DNA of 64,000 nucleotides from Amoeboaphelidium occidentale (lineage: Eukaryota; Aphelidiomycota; Aphelidea). The translations under genes and the position numbers were made by a program. Positions within the stretch are counted from its first letter, which is position 1. Each line of letters opens with the position of its first letter. Location of the stretch: the NCBI GenBank assembly GCA_023515795.1, contig JALGPX010000043.1, positions 2,751-66,750 on the forward strand, read 5' to 3'. Under the pieces are notes generated by a model. The model did not search any database, was not told the origin of the DNA, and saw only the letters and a program-made list of their open reading frames with translations. Shown here in pieces: positions 42,909 to 53,687 of the stretch.

Positions 42909-45394
42909 ATGGGAGCTTCAGACTCAAAATTGGCCTTTCGACAAAACATTTTCAAGTTGGCATCTGATGAGGAATTAACTGAAGAATTTCTTGTGGAACT
43001 TTTCTCTGTTAGTCACATAGAAATCGATGATTATTTCGTTCTGTTAAGTTCCGCAGACGTTCGCAAGACCAGAGACCGGCACAGTGGCAACCTGACAAAG
43101 CTTTTGCGTTTCGCTTCAAAGATTTTAATTAATGCAGACTTTTCTTCTTCTTCTGATACTTTGGCTGTGCAGAAGGTCACAAATGCTGTGAGGATTCTGA
43201 CAAGATTCTTTCCATATCTGTTTGAAGTCAGCGGTAACTCAGCTGAGGATCCTGGCAATGTTGATCTTGATGATGCGCTATTCTGGGAGGAACCAAAAGG
43301 CGATGAAGGGCAGCATCGACTGGGCGAAAAGCTTATGGCTGCTGTTGTTGAATTGTTATTTACGCCTGGATTTACTTTACCAGCAGATGTTTCAGCAGAA
43401 CGTTCTCCGGTTTCTGATATTTGGTATCCCGGTCTAGGTCGCTATGATAGTGTTAATACATCGACCAAGTTCCATGAGGTAAATAGGTTGGAAGTGTTAC
43501 GGCTGCTTTTGACTTTGATATCCAAAGGAATCTATTATCCTCCACAAACCGTCTTCAAACAGCCTAATAAGTATCTGAAATTTGTGGTTACGCATTTGGA
43601 AAATGAGCTAGTAGTGAAGCTAGTCTTTTCTTTGTTGAATTGTGTTCTTAACTACAGCAATGAAGGTTCTGGTTCATGGGTGCCTTATGATCACGTTATC
43701 CTGGGCGACGATGGCAAGAAGGAGCAACTGGTCCAAACATGCTCTTCGCTTCTAGTTATTCTGTTGTCTTATACCAATGGCCTTTCTATTGAACCATCTC
43801 CTGTTGCTGTATCGAACGATGCGGTCCCTCCAGTTTCTAATGGCACAGATTCTTCAATACCAAAAAGCCCTCTTGAAAACTGGACAACCGTTTTGCGTGG
43901 CCTTGACGCCATTGATATTGTCGCAAAGAACGAAAATGGGCCTCCTTTGAATAAGCTTCGTGCTTGTGTTGCATCAATTGTTTCGCAAGAAGACTTCAAG
44001 TTTATTTTTGACTCAATTTGTGCGCTGCTACAGAATCCTTTCCAGTCGAATGCCACTTATTTACCCAATTCTGTCAAATCATTGAATGTTACGGAGGAAG
44101 TTTTGATGATATTTTGGAAGCTTGTCGAAGTCAATAATTTGTTCTTTGTCTACGTTTGTAATTCTGAGAAATCTCTGGATGGAATACTTCTTGGTTTGCT
44201 TTATCAATGTCTCAGTAATAAGAATAGCACCGTTCTACATTCGAAAATCGGACTGTTGCGAATGTGTTCTTTTGTCCTGCACGTGTTGAGCGGTGAAAGA
44301 AACTTTTCTGTACTGCTAAACAAAGCATATACTGGAATTCTTCCTACGCACTTTGACTTACCGTCCTTTAAAGGAAGCTATGCAGACTTGTTGGTTTTGA
44401 CCATCTATTCTCTGATATACACGACAAAAGGAAGATTGTCATCTCTATATGACTGTTTCTTTACAATTATTGCCAATATTTCTCCATACATCAAGTCTTT
44501 CTCTATTGTTACTGCAAACAAACTGCTTGTGATGTTTAAGACTTTTTCTAGTCCTACATTCTTGTTGGCTAACGAAAGCAATCATGTCTTAATTTTCTTC
44601 CTACTGGATACTTTCAACAACATTATTCAGTACCAATTTGATGGGAACAGTAATTTAATTTACGAGATTATGAGGCACCAGAAACTGTTCTTTGAATTGA
44701 GGGATTTGAAGTTTCAACGAGCAAAGTCCATGTGGTCAACCATGCAACAGAAGAAACAGGGAAGAAAACTATCAGTTGTGTCGAACAATGCTGCAAGTGA
44801 CGAGAAGACAACCAATGATGTAGCTCCATCAATTCAATCAAATGGTAATGATAAGAGTGAAAATGAAACTCAACAGCAAGAAAGCCAAGATGATAGCAGT
44901 CATGTCATGCCAGCTGGTTCTCAGGATGAACTCAATGTTGAAAAGGAAAGAAATGAAATGAAACCAGAAAACACTCCATCCTCTCCTCCTGAAGGTGTCA
45001 TCCCTCAGCTTTTTGTGCCAAATGAAAAATGGTTCAAGTTCTGGCATCAACAAATGCCTTTGCAAACGATCTTGTCACTGTTGGAAACATTGGTTCCACA
45101 GGTAGAGAAAATGTGCCAAGAAGATAATATGAGCGATGATGCTGGTAAGCTCCTTAATTTAAATGCACTGATTTTCTAGTGATTAATTTCCTTCAGAGCG
45201 GTACTCTTGTTGGACTGCTTCCTGTCCCACATCCGATATTTGTGAGGAAATTCCAATACACAGAAGGTATCCATTTGTGGTTCACGAGTTACGTGTGGGG
45301 TGTAACATACTTGAGACACACTTCACCGAACCCAACAATTTGGATAGGAACAAGAGTAAAGCTATTTGTGGTGAAATCCCTTAATGATCAATAA
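42909..45394 (+). CDS. HID1: HID1 trafficking protein
   Basis: 816 aa in two exons; the intron is 45145-45179 (35 nt). The N-terminus MGASDSKLAFRQNIFKL has Gly2 for N-myristoylation, as in animal HID1 and yeast-lineage homologs. Conserved stretches include LTRFFPYLFEV, GEKLMAAVVELLFTPGFTL, DIWYPGLG, NRLEVLRLLLTLISKG and the C-terminal FLQSGTLVGLLPVPHPIFVRKFQ and WFTSYVWGVTYLR. HID1 is a peripheral Golgi/TGN protein needed for dense-core vesicle and neuropeptide sorting in animals. A low-complexity Gln/Ser/Glu-rich insert lies at about residues 630-690. Confidence 0.94.
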
Positions 45395-45489
45395 ACGCAG
45401 CAATATTCTAAACGAGAGGGTTCATCAATGAGAGTAGAGCTCGGCTTGCACGGCTCAATGTTTGCGAAGTAGTTCAAGCAATCTCAAAC

Positions 45490-48400
45490 ATGACGACGCT
45501 GGAAGTCCCTTTCAAACCAAATCCCGAAATAAAAGGAATTCGCTTTAGCATCGACCGTGGCGGAACATTTACCGGTAAAATTAGAATTATGCATTCTGAG
45601 ACTCGTAGACTGTGTTGCTGAGATTCCGATATCTTCGACTGAAACGATTACACTACAATACAAGCTCTTAAGCGAGGATCCCACAAACTACGCTGATGCT
45701 CCAACAGAAGGAATACGGCGTATATTGGAAGCTGTCACGGGCATACCACACCCACAGTCAGAACTCATCGACTCTTCGAGAGTAGCTTCGATTAGAATGG
45801 CTACAACTGTTGCAACAAATGCTCTTCTGGAGCGTAAAGGGGAGAAAGTTTTGCTGGTTACTACGAAGGGCTTTAAGGATATTCTGCGCATTGGGACACA
45901 AGCACGCCCTAATATCTTTGACTTGGAAATTAAAGACTTCGATGTTCTTTACGATGATGTTCTGGAGATCGATGAGCGCGTAACCGTTAAGGGATACTCA
46001 GCTGGCGGTGACAGGACTGTAGTCAGAGCAAATGCTTCTTACAATTGCGAGGATGATGAAGTGGTTGGTTTGACAGGTGAAATTTTGACTGTTTTGAAAC
46101 GGGTTGATAAGGACATTGTGAAACAAAGCCTGCAAGATTTCTATAATCGTGGTTTTCGCAGCATGGCAATCGTATTCATGCATTCTTACAGCTGGCCTGA
46201 CCACGAAAAATCTGTCGCCGAAATAGCCAAGCAGGTCGGCTTTAAGAATGTTACTTTGTCGTCAGAATTAATGCCGATGATCAAGATTGTTTCAAGAGGT
46301 TTGAGCACTTGCGTAGACGCTTACCTCACGCCTGGAATTAAAAGATATTTGTATGGATTTGTCAAAGGATTTGATGAAAACTTGAGCCGCAATGTGGAAG
46401 TTCTATTTATGCAAAGCGATGGAGGCTTGACTTATGTTGACAAGTTTTCTGGGTTTAAAGCCATTTTGAGTGGACCTGCAGCTGGAGTCGTCGGGTACGC
46501 ATTGACATCCTATAAGAATCAACCAGTTATTGGTTTTGATATGGGTGGAACTTCAACTGATGTTTCAAGATTTTCAGGAAGTTTTGATTACACTCTCGAA
46601 ACTTTGACTGCAGGAATTCCTATTCAAGCGCCACAACTTGATATTCAAACTGTAGCATCTGGTGGTGGAAGTCGTTTATTCTTCAAGAATGGTATGCTTG
46701 TTGTAGGTCCAGACTCTGCAGGTGCTGATCCTGGTCCCGCATGTTACAGGAAAGGAGGTCCTCTCGCAGTTACAGATGCAAATTTAGTCTTAGGGAGAAT
46801 AATACCCAAATATTTCCCGCATATATTTGGAAAAACAGAGGACCAGCCAATTGATGCCGAAGCATCTAAACGTTTGTTTGGTGTGATGTTAGATGAGATC
46901 AAGAATACTTCCCAGACTTCACAAAATAAGATTTTGGTGCCAAAATCGATTGAAGACCTTGCTGTTGGATTTATTCAGGTTGCAAACGAAGCAATGTGCA
47001 GACCGATTAGGCAAATTACACATGGGAAAGGCATTGATCCTCGAAACTGTGTATTGTCTTGCTTTGGCGGTGCCGGTGCGCAACACGCATGTTCAATTGC
47101 CAGAAAACTTGGCATAAAGACCGTTCATGTGCATAGATATTCTTCTGTACTTTCAGCTTTCGGACTTGCTTTAGCTGAACTTGCTGAAGAAAGTCAAGAG
47201 CCAGCTGCATTCATTTATGAGGAGGATTTAAAGATCATAAAAGGGAGGCTTCGATTCTTAGAAAATGAAACAAAGAAAAAGTTCAAAGTCATTGCGGAAC
47301 GAAAATTCCACACATATTATTATTTGAACATGCGTTATGAGGGAACTGAAGGATCGTTAATGGTACAAGGTGATAGCATCGAGTTTGATTTTCAAACAGC
47401 TTTTGAATCGCTTCATAAAAAAGAATTCGGATTCTCTTTTACCAACAGGAGACTTCTTGTTGACGATTTGAGAGTCAGAGTTACTCAAAAAATCAAATCA
47501 ACAAACATTGGCACTGATGAGTTTCAAATAGCGAAAAGTAACAAGGTTAAGGTTGGCGCTGATTCCGCTATGGTTTACTTTGAGAACTTGGGATGGTTGT
47601 CTTGTAATGTGCATAAGCTTGATCACCTGAAGCCGGGCGATTACATCAACGGCCCTGCGATAATTCTAAACAATAATCTTACGATCCTTGTTGAACCTCA
47701 TTGTGATGCCACTTTATCTGTTGGAGGGCATGTTATATTGACAGTTACTCAGGATGATTCCACATCAAAGGCTGAATCTTCAAAGTTGGATCCTATTCTT
47801 CTTTCAATATTTTCTCATCGTTTCATGAGTATTGCTGAACAAATGGGGAAAACTCTCCAAAGAACCTCGGTTAGCACGAATATTAAGGAGCGTCTTGATT
47901 TTTCATGTGCGCTGTTCGGTCCAGACGGCGGTTTAGTTGCCAACGCACCGCACATTCCTGTTCATCTCGGTTCAATGCAGGAAGCTGTTAAATACCAATT
48001 GAAGAAACGCAAAGATGATTTGAAACCTGGAGATGTGTTGGTATCAAATCATCCCAACTCAGGCGGATCGCACTTGCCAGATATTACTGTGATTACTCCC
48101 GTGTTTCACAATGGTCAAATTGTATTCTTTGTAGCATCAAGAGGCCACCATGCTGACATTGGCGGGATATCACCAGGCTCAATGCCTCCACACTCCAAAT
48201 TCTTACATCAAGAAGGAGCTATTATTGATTCATTCAAGCTCGTAGAAAACGAAGTGTTTCAAGAGGAAGGAATCACAAAGATACTACAATATGAACCAGC
48301 GCAATACGAAGGTTGTTCCGGAACTAGAAATCTTTCGGATAATTTATCCGATCTTAAAGCTCAAATAGCTGCTAATAATCGAGGCATTACGCTCTTGCAA

Positions 48401-49363
48401 GATCTTATACAAGAGTATTCACTAGATGTTGTTACGAAGTACATGATGTACATAAGGCAGAATGCAGAATTAGCCGTAAGGGATCTACTTAGAGAAGTCT
48501 GTTCAAAATATGAATCGCATCTAGAAGCATCAGAATCCATGGATGAAGGAAGTGTTATCAAATTGAAGATTTCTATCGAAGAAAAGAACGGCAATGCTGT
48601 ATTTGATTTTACTGGCTCTTCAGAGCAAGTTTATGGAAATTTGAATGCTCCTCCTTCAGTAACATACTCAGCCATTATATATTGCTTGCGATGCTTAGTC
48701 AAGGATGATATTCCTCTAAATCAAGGATGTCTTGGACCAATTGAAACAATAATTCCAGAAGGATCTTTCCTTAATCCAACAGCAGATGTCGGAGTTGTTG
48801 GAGGAAACGTGCTTACTTCGCAGAGGCTTGTCGATGTCATTTTGAAAGCTTTCAAAGCCTGTGCTGCCAGTCAAGGCTGCATGAACAATTTGACATTTGG
48901 AGAGCCATCATCGTCGTCAAATGATGGCTGGGGATACTATGAAACAATAGCCGGAGGAAGTGGAGCCGGTCCAACATGGAACGGAAAGAGTGGAGTACAC
49001 ACACATATGACTAATACTAGAATAACAGATAGTGAAATACTTGAAAGAAGATATCCAGTTGTGTTGCACGAATTCAGTTTGAGAAGCGACAATTCTGGAG
49101 GAGAAGGAAAGTTCAAGGGCGGAGAAGGTATAGTTCGATGCATAGAGTTTAAGAAAGATATCTCAGTTTCTATATTATCTGAACGAAGAGTGTTTGCACC
49201 CTATGGCCTCGAAGGAGGTTTAGCCGCTAAAACTGGAAGTAATCTTTTACTCAAAGACCAAGAAAAAATCAACATCGGAGGAAAATGTTCTCTATTGGTA
49301 AAAAAGGGGGGAAAGTTGTTGATTAAAACTCCAGGAGGTGGTGGCTTCGGCAAAATAGCTTGA
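45490..49363 (+). CDS. OXP1: 5-oxoprolinase (ATP-hydrolysing)
   Basis: Hydrolyses 5-oxo-L-proline to glutamate with ATP, a step of the gamma-glutamyl (glutathione) cycle. 1279 aa in two exons, the full length for the family; the intron is 45575-45608 (34 nt). The N-half is HyuA-like ([11 protein letters not shown], then [13 protein letters not shown] with the ATPase phosphate-binding pattern) and the C-half HyuB-like ([37 protein letters not shown] at the end). Both halves are fused as in other eukaryotes. Lies 9 kb from phytochelatin synthase, which also consumes glutathione; no operon is implied. Confidence 0.97.
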
Positions 49364-49382
49364 AAGTCATAAGCATTTTGAC

Positions 49383-50300
49383 TCATTCTTTTATGAAGCT
49401 AAATACCATATAAATACCAATAGCCTCCCACTGATCTTCTGGAACCTGTTGCTTATTATCATCACCGAAGACCCGCATGCGTTGTAGCATTTCTTCATAA
49501 TAATATTTTTGAACAAACTCGTGGAACTTTTGCTTCTTGACCAACTTGAGTTTGTACTCGCGAGCCAACCGCTCTAATTCAGGAAAGTACACCAAATACT
49601 CTGGACAATCTGAAATAGCATCTTCCAGATTGAACCAATACTTGTGACCGTACATTGGGTAATCGTCTTTCTGCTCAAAGCGAATCTTGTACACATCATT
49701 CCCAAACTCTAATCCTTCAATACTTCTGAGTTTCTTAACAATCCAATAAGCATCAGGTATCGTCCCGACATAATGCCCACCAGTCTCCAGCATATCTGAG
49801 ACGTTCTGCAAAAGCTGTCGAATCTTTGCTTCGCTCTCGAAAGCGTAATGTAAAGCGAACTGATTAGAAACGATTTGGAACTTCTTCTCAGTTAAATGCC
49901 GTGGCAGGACATCCTTCAGCCGGACCTACACACAATAAGATCATTCCCATTTGCGCTTGATAACACATACTTGGAAGCAATCGTAAGCAAAAAAGTTTGC
50001 ATCAAAGTTAAATCGACCCTCTGCATAACGAGACTTTGCGTGTTCTATGCTTATCTCTGCCAGATCAACCCCAACCAGTGAAGCAACGTTGCATTTCTTG
50101 AACTTGAGTAGATCTCCACCTTTGCCGCAACAAATATCAAAAGCTCGAGCATTTGGAGGAGTATACTTCCGAATAAGAACAGACTTTACGTAATTATTAA
50201 TGAGCTTTAAGTGTATAATCGGTGACTTTGTTCGATCTTTAGCAGAAACTTGTGGCCTGGCGTTGTAGTGCGAAGCGACGTCTTTGGCATTGTCGGCCAT
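49383..50300 (-). CDS. ABD1: mRNA cap guanine-N7 methyltransferase
   Basis: Adds the N7 methyl group to the mRNA cap in the nucleus. 290 aa in two exons; the intron is 49926-49970 (45 nt). Motifs: VASHYNARPQ near the N-terminus, the SAM site FDICCGKGGDLLKFKK, LVGVDLAEISIEHAKSRY, SNQFALHYAFESE (cap-binding region), GGHYVGTIPDA and YWFNLEDAI. The N-terminal regulatory extension of yeast Abd1 is absent, so this is close to the catalytic core alone. The start lies 32 bp beyond the stop of the F-box/LRR gene on the same strand. Confidence 0.96.
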
Positions 50301-50332
50301 GCTTTGTTTCAAATACCTAAGAAAAATTATGT

Positions 50333-51784
50333 CTATTGAATAGCACAGTTATTGTAGATTTGTTGATATCCTATTGTGTGTGATATTTCTATAGGCGTGT
50401 ATTTCACTTTAGCTTTGGGTAGTTCTAAAGTAGCCCTTCTAATGTCCAGAAACTTTTGAAAGTCTTCGATTATCTTGGTATTCAAGAACGTGATATCATC
50501 AAAGGAAAGCACCCTCACGGAATCTGGTAGTACAATTTCATTAAAGCAGGAATGCGGTTTAGCAAGTTCAGTAAATAATTGTTCATTTATATCTTTGCAA
50601 CCATCAGCATACACACATCTAAGTTTTCGACACGTTTTAAACAATCTTAACAAACCTTCGTTACCGACAACCGTGAAACTAACGTTCAAATATTCCAAAT
50701 GACAACTAATCTCAGCTTCTGCGATGTTGAACAACGTTTGATCAGATAGTCCACCACAGCTGTCCAGTTGCAGTGTTCGTAACGTAGGACAAAGTTCTAT
50801 GATTACAGCCATGAACTCGTCTCCTAATTCCACGCAGCCTGACAAGGACAAGTACTTCAATTTTGATGCTTTTGAATTGTCACATCGAAACGACCGATAG
50901 CCCCAAGATGAAGTATCCTCCAAAGATAAATGCTGTAGACCAGGTATACTTAGTAGTGCCGCAACATCGTGGCATGTCAAACCTGTACATTTGTCAACGT
51001 ACAAGTATTTTAAATTCTTCAAGTGTGTCATGATGTTAACCATGTTCTCCGTGAATTCAATGTTGGTCCCATTCAACATCAACCGCTCAATGTCTGGGGC
51101 ATTACACAGGGCTTGAAACAGCTTTTCAGACTCTTGCTTATCCTGAAACACGACATTTGAAAGATCTAAATGCTTCCAATTCACTGTTCGATCCCTACTG
51201 GCCTCTAAAAGTATTGAGCCGCAATTTGGCAGACCTGCTCTCGATAGTGATAATATCCTCAGATCTGATAATGACCGCAGCAAATCTTGAAGGACCACTG
51301 AAGATGCCCTGTAACAGTATTCCATTCTTAGATCTACAATCTTGATGCACTTTAACGAGAGCTGTTTTAACAATTCACTCTTTACGATACCCAAACCGCT
51401 CAAATTCAGGCTTCTCAAGCATGGACCAGCATAATCAATTAAAGTCAGCAATAGCCTTTGAGGATCATCTGCACTCTTGAAGAGCTCATGATCATGTGGT
51501 ACTGATATGTTTTTCCAGAGAGAACCATCAGTCGCAGCATCTTGCCAACTTCTAGAAACTTTAATCGCTTTCAGTAAAGTCTGCTTATCCAGATACGAAA
51601 ATATTTTCATCAATACTTCTTTCGGTAGACGCACCGGCTTATGATCATTAACCTCGGGAGTGTTTTCTTCATTGTTCTTTGTAGGAACTGGTTCAGAATA
51701 CTCCTTGACCTTTAAATCATCCGTAGATCTGTGATATCCACTCCCAAATAACGAATAAGACTGAAGGGTGATGTAATCCAACAT
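50333..51784 (-). CDS. F-box/leucine-rich-repeat protein
   Basis: 483 aa, intronless. The F-box is VRLPKEVLMKIFSYLDKQTLLKAIKVSRSWQDAATDGSLWKNI (about residues 50-95). About ten LRRs of the cysteine-containing type follow (LRSLNLSGLGIVKSELLKQL, LKYLYVDKCTGLTCHDVAALL, LKYLSLSGCVELGDEFMAVI, LRTLQLDSCGGLSDQTLFNI). Such proteins present substrates to SCF ubiquitin ligases, as yeast Grr1 does; the orthologue cannot be fixed from repeats alone. A tail without repeats (about 80 residues) ends the protein. No relation beyond the F-box to the tandem pair at 14-16.5 kb. Confidence 0.85.
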   Translation of the reverse strand: MLDYITLQSYSLFGSGYHRSTDDLKVKEYSEPVPTKNNEENTPEVNDHKPVRLPKEVLMKIFSYLDKQTLLKAIKVSRSWQDAATDGSLWKNISVPHDHELFKSADDPQRLLLTLIDYAGPCLRSLNLSGLGIVKSELLKQLSLKCIKIVDLRMEYCYRASSVVLQDLLRSLSDLRILSLSRAGLPNCGSILLEASRDRTVNWKHLDLSNVVFQDKQESEKLFQALCNAPDIERLMLNGTNIEFTENMVNIMTHLKNLKYLYVDKCTGLTCHDVAALLSIPGLQHLSLEDTSSWGYRSFRCDNSKASKLKYLSLSGCVELGDEFMAVIIELCPTLRTLQLDSCGGLSDQTLFNIAEAEISCHLEYLNVSFTVVGNEGLLRLFKTCRKLRCVYADGCKDINEQLFTELAKPHSCFNEIVLPDSVRVLSFDDITFLNTKIIEDFQKFLDIRRATLELPKAKVKYTPIEISHTIGYQQIYNNCAIQ

Positions 51785-51865
51785 GATCTGCCCTGAAATC
51801 TAAAAAAGTTGTTGGACAAAATCGCAGGTAGCGGCTGTTTCAACTTGTTTCGCGATCAAACAGAA

Positions 51866-52506
51866 ATGGCTGAGGTGCACTTCATTGGATCTCTTTTAGG
51901 GGCATCAAAGTTCCCCAATTCTTCTTTAACATGCAAATACAAGGTGGTTACCAGCTCTCCGGAAGATTGGAAATTGTTGGAGGGAAAGGAATATGGACAG
52001 ACTCACATAGACACACCTTTTGTAATTTGCTACAAGTTCAGTATTAATATGATCAGGCCGGAAACACAGTCTGGTACCAACCATTAGATTTACATTACTC
52101 TACAAAGTCTTTAAAAGGTTGGCCTTACTTGTACTGCGAAGTTTATCATTTGGATCAGTATGGACGACATGAACTTTGTAAGTTCAAAGCACCTTAAATT
52201 GACTGAATGGCTAGATGGATATGCATTTACTAATTTGCCTACATCGCCCGGAACTCACAGGTTGGAATTCATGGCATGGAGACCTGTTGGCTCACTTTAT
52301 GATCGTTTGCTTGGTAACATTCACAGAGTCTCCATAACTTTAACACGGTAGCGTTCTTTTTGGGTGTTCATCCCCAACTAAAAAATCCAGAGCTGGCTTA
52401 CAAGTCCTCAAACAGATTCAAGTTGAATACTGAGACTATGGGAATACTTCACGCTGAGATCACTGTTTTACTAAGAGGATTCGACAGTAGCAATCTTTCT
52501 GTGTGA
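51866..52506 (+). CDS. B9D2: B9 domain-containing protein 2 (ciliary transition zone, MKS complex)
   Basis: 176 aa in four exons, the same length as the animal protein; introns are 52022-52056, 52178-52214 and 52314-52351. The start is MAEVHFIGSLLGASKFPNSSLTCKYKV, then WKLLEGKEYGQTHIDTPF. The spliced middle reads AGNTVWYQPLDLHYSTKSLKGWPYLYCEVYHLDQYGRHELYGYAF and LPTSPGTHRLEFMAWRPVGS. The end is HAEITVLLRGFDSSNLSV. All are B9 (C2-like) domain hallmarks. B9D2 works with B9D1 and MKS1 at the transition zone, gating entry to the cilium. Its presence implies a flagellated stage. Confidence 0.96.
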
Positions 52507-52542
52507 TACTTATTTACTTGTATAAAAAAATTCTCATTTAAA

Positions 52543-53661
52543 TCAATTGCAGCCTGGACATGTATGTATGACCTCGTGTATAAACTTATCACAGTCCAAG
52601 CAAAAAACTTTCTGACAGAGTGTGCATTTGAGGCAACGCTGCCTTAATCTTGTAGAACATCCAAAACATTTGTTATCAGGAGATCCTTCCAATTCTACAG
52701 TAGTCTCTTCGTAAACTTTCACAGGAAACAAATGATGATAGCTTCTTGCTAAATGAGGTGCTGATATTAGTTTCAAGCCGCAAGTCGAACAATCAGATGG
52801 TATGGAGCATATTTTCGAATTACATCGCGGACATATGAAGCCATACTTCTTAACGGTATCATGACATGAACAAAGTTCGTAAGTATTCAGTCTTTCTGGA
52901 AATCCCATGTAAACAAGCGAAGCTGGTACGTTTCTGTACAAAGGCGGTGGCTGTAAGAATTCAAAGAGTAAATCCTTACAATGATCTTCATTTAAAGGAA
53001 CATTATGAGCTCCGTTCGTCCACTTTGCTAGCATTTTAAAGATATGAACCTCTGCAGCCAAGGACACCACTGAAACCCTGATCTTATGCTCTTGTAAAAT
53101 AGGAGCAAAATCGTTTATATCAGCAGGATCTCTCGTCATAAGACTGCCCCATATGACCAACACTTCTCTGGACGAGTGCATCGGCGTGGAACCAAGCTCT
53201 ACAGCCGCGAGTTCGAGAGCATTTAAAATGCTGCCTTCGCCTTTTAAAACAGAAGAATCGCTAAGGGCACCCAACGCCTGGTTAAGAACAGATATATCAG
53301 AGGATAAACCAACATTAACAGAAGCGTAGCCGTCTCTAGTAATTATGAGCCCAACGCTGGAGATTGGATTCTGATCATAAAACTCAACCAAGAATTGCTT
53401 CAGCAATGACAGGCTCAACTCCAAAAATGAAGGCTTTAAATCCCTGCATGACATGTTCGATGATAAGTCCAGAATTAAAACTAAATGCCGGAGTATGCCT
53501 CGCTGGATCGGAACATTTTGGCGTTCTCTGCGCTTCTTCCACTGCTGCTGTTGGTATAATAATGACGTATTAATTTGACCTTCCTTATCCTCCTGAATTA
53601 TTTCCCAAGAGCGTTTGTATTTATCCTCCCACGAGTAATTATTCTGTTGATCATCTTCCAT
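52543..53661 (-). CDS. SSL1: TFIIH subunit p44/SSL1
   Basis: Core TFIIH subunit that stimulates the XPD helicase in transcription and nucleotide-excision repair. 372 aa, intronless. N-terminal WEDKYKRSWEIIQED precedes a von Willebrand A domain (GILRHLVLILDLSSNMSCRDLKPSF, VLVIWGSLMTRDPADI, IRVSVVSLAAEVHIFKML). The C-terminus has two zinc regions: C4 (CSCHDTVKKYGFICPRCNSKICSIPSDCSTCG) and the RING-like C4C4 domain (CFGCSTRL...CTLCQKVFCLDCDKFIHEVIHTCPGC). The first in-frame ATG at 53661 leaves only 26 bp to the divergent WD40 gene start. Confidence 0.97.
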   Translation of the reverse strand: MEDDQQNNYSWEDKYKRSWEIIQEDKEGQINTSLLYQQQQWKKRRERQNVPIQRGILRHLVLILDLSSNMSCRDLKPSFLELSLSLLKQFLVEFYDQNPISSVGLIITRDGYASVNVGLSSDISVLNQALGALSDSSVLKGEGSILNALELAAVELGSTPMHSSREVLVIWGSLMTRDPADINDFAPILQEHKIRVSVVSLAAEVHIFKMLAKWTNGAHNVPLNEDHCKDLLFEFLQPPPLYRNVPASLVYMGFPERLNTYELCSCHDTVKKYGFICPRCNSKICSIPSDCSTCGLKLISAPHLARSYHHLFPVKVYEETTVELEGSPDNKCFGCSTRLRQRCLKCTLCQKVFCLDCDKFIHEVIHTCPGCN

Positions 53662-53687
53662 TTCTCTTTCTTCTTGAGCTGAACACA

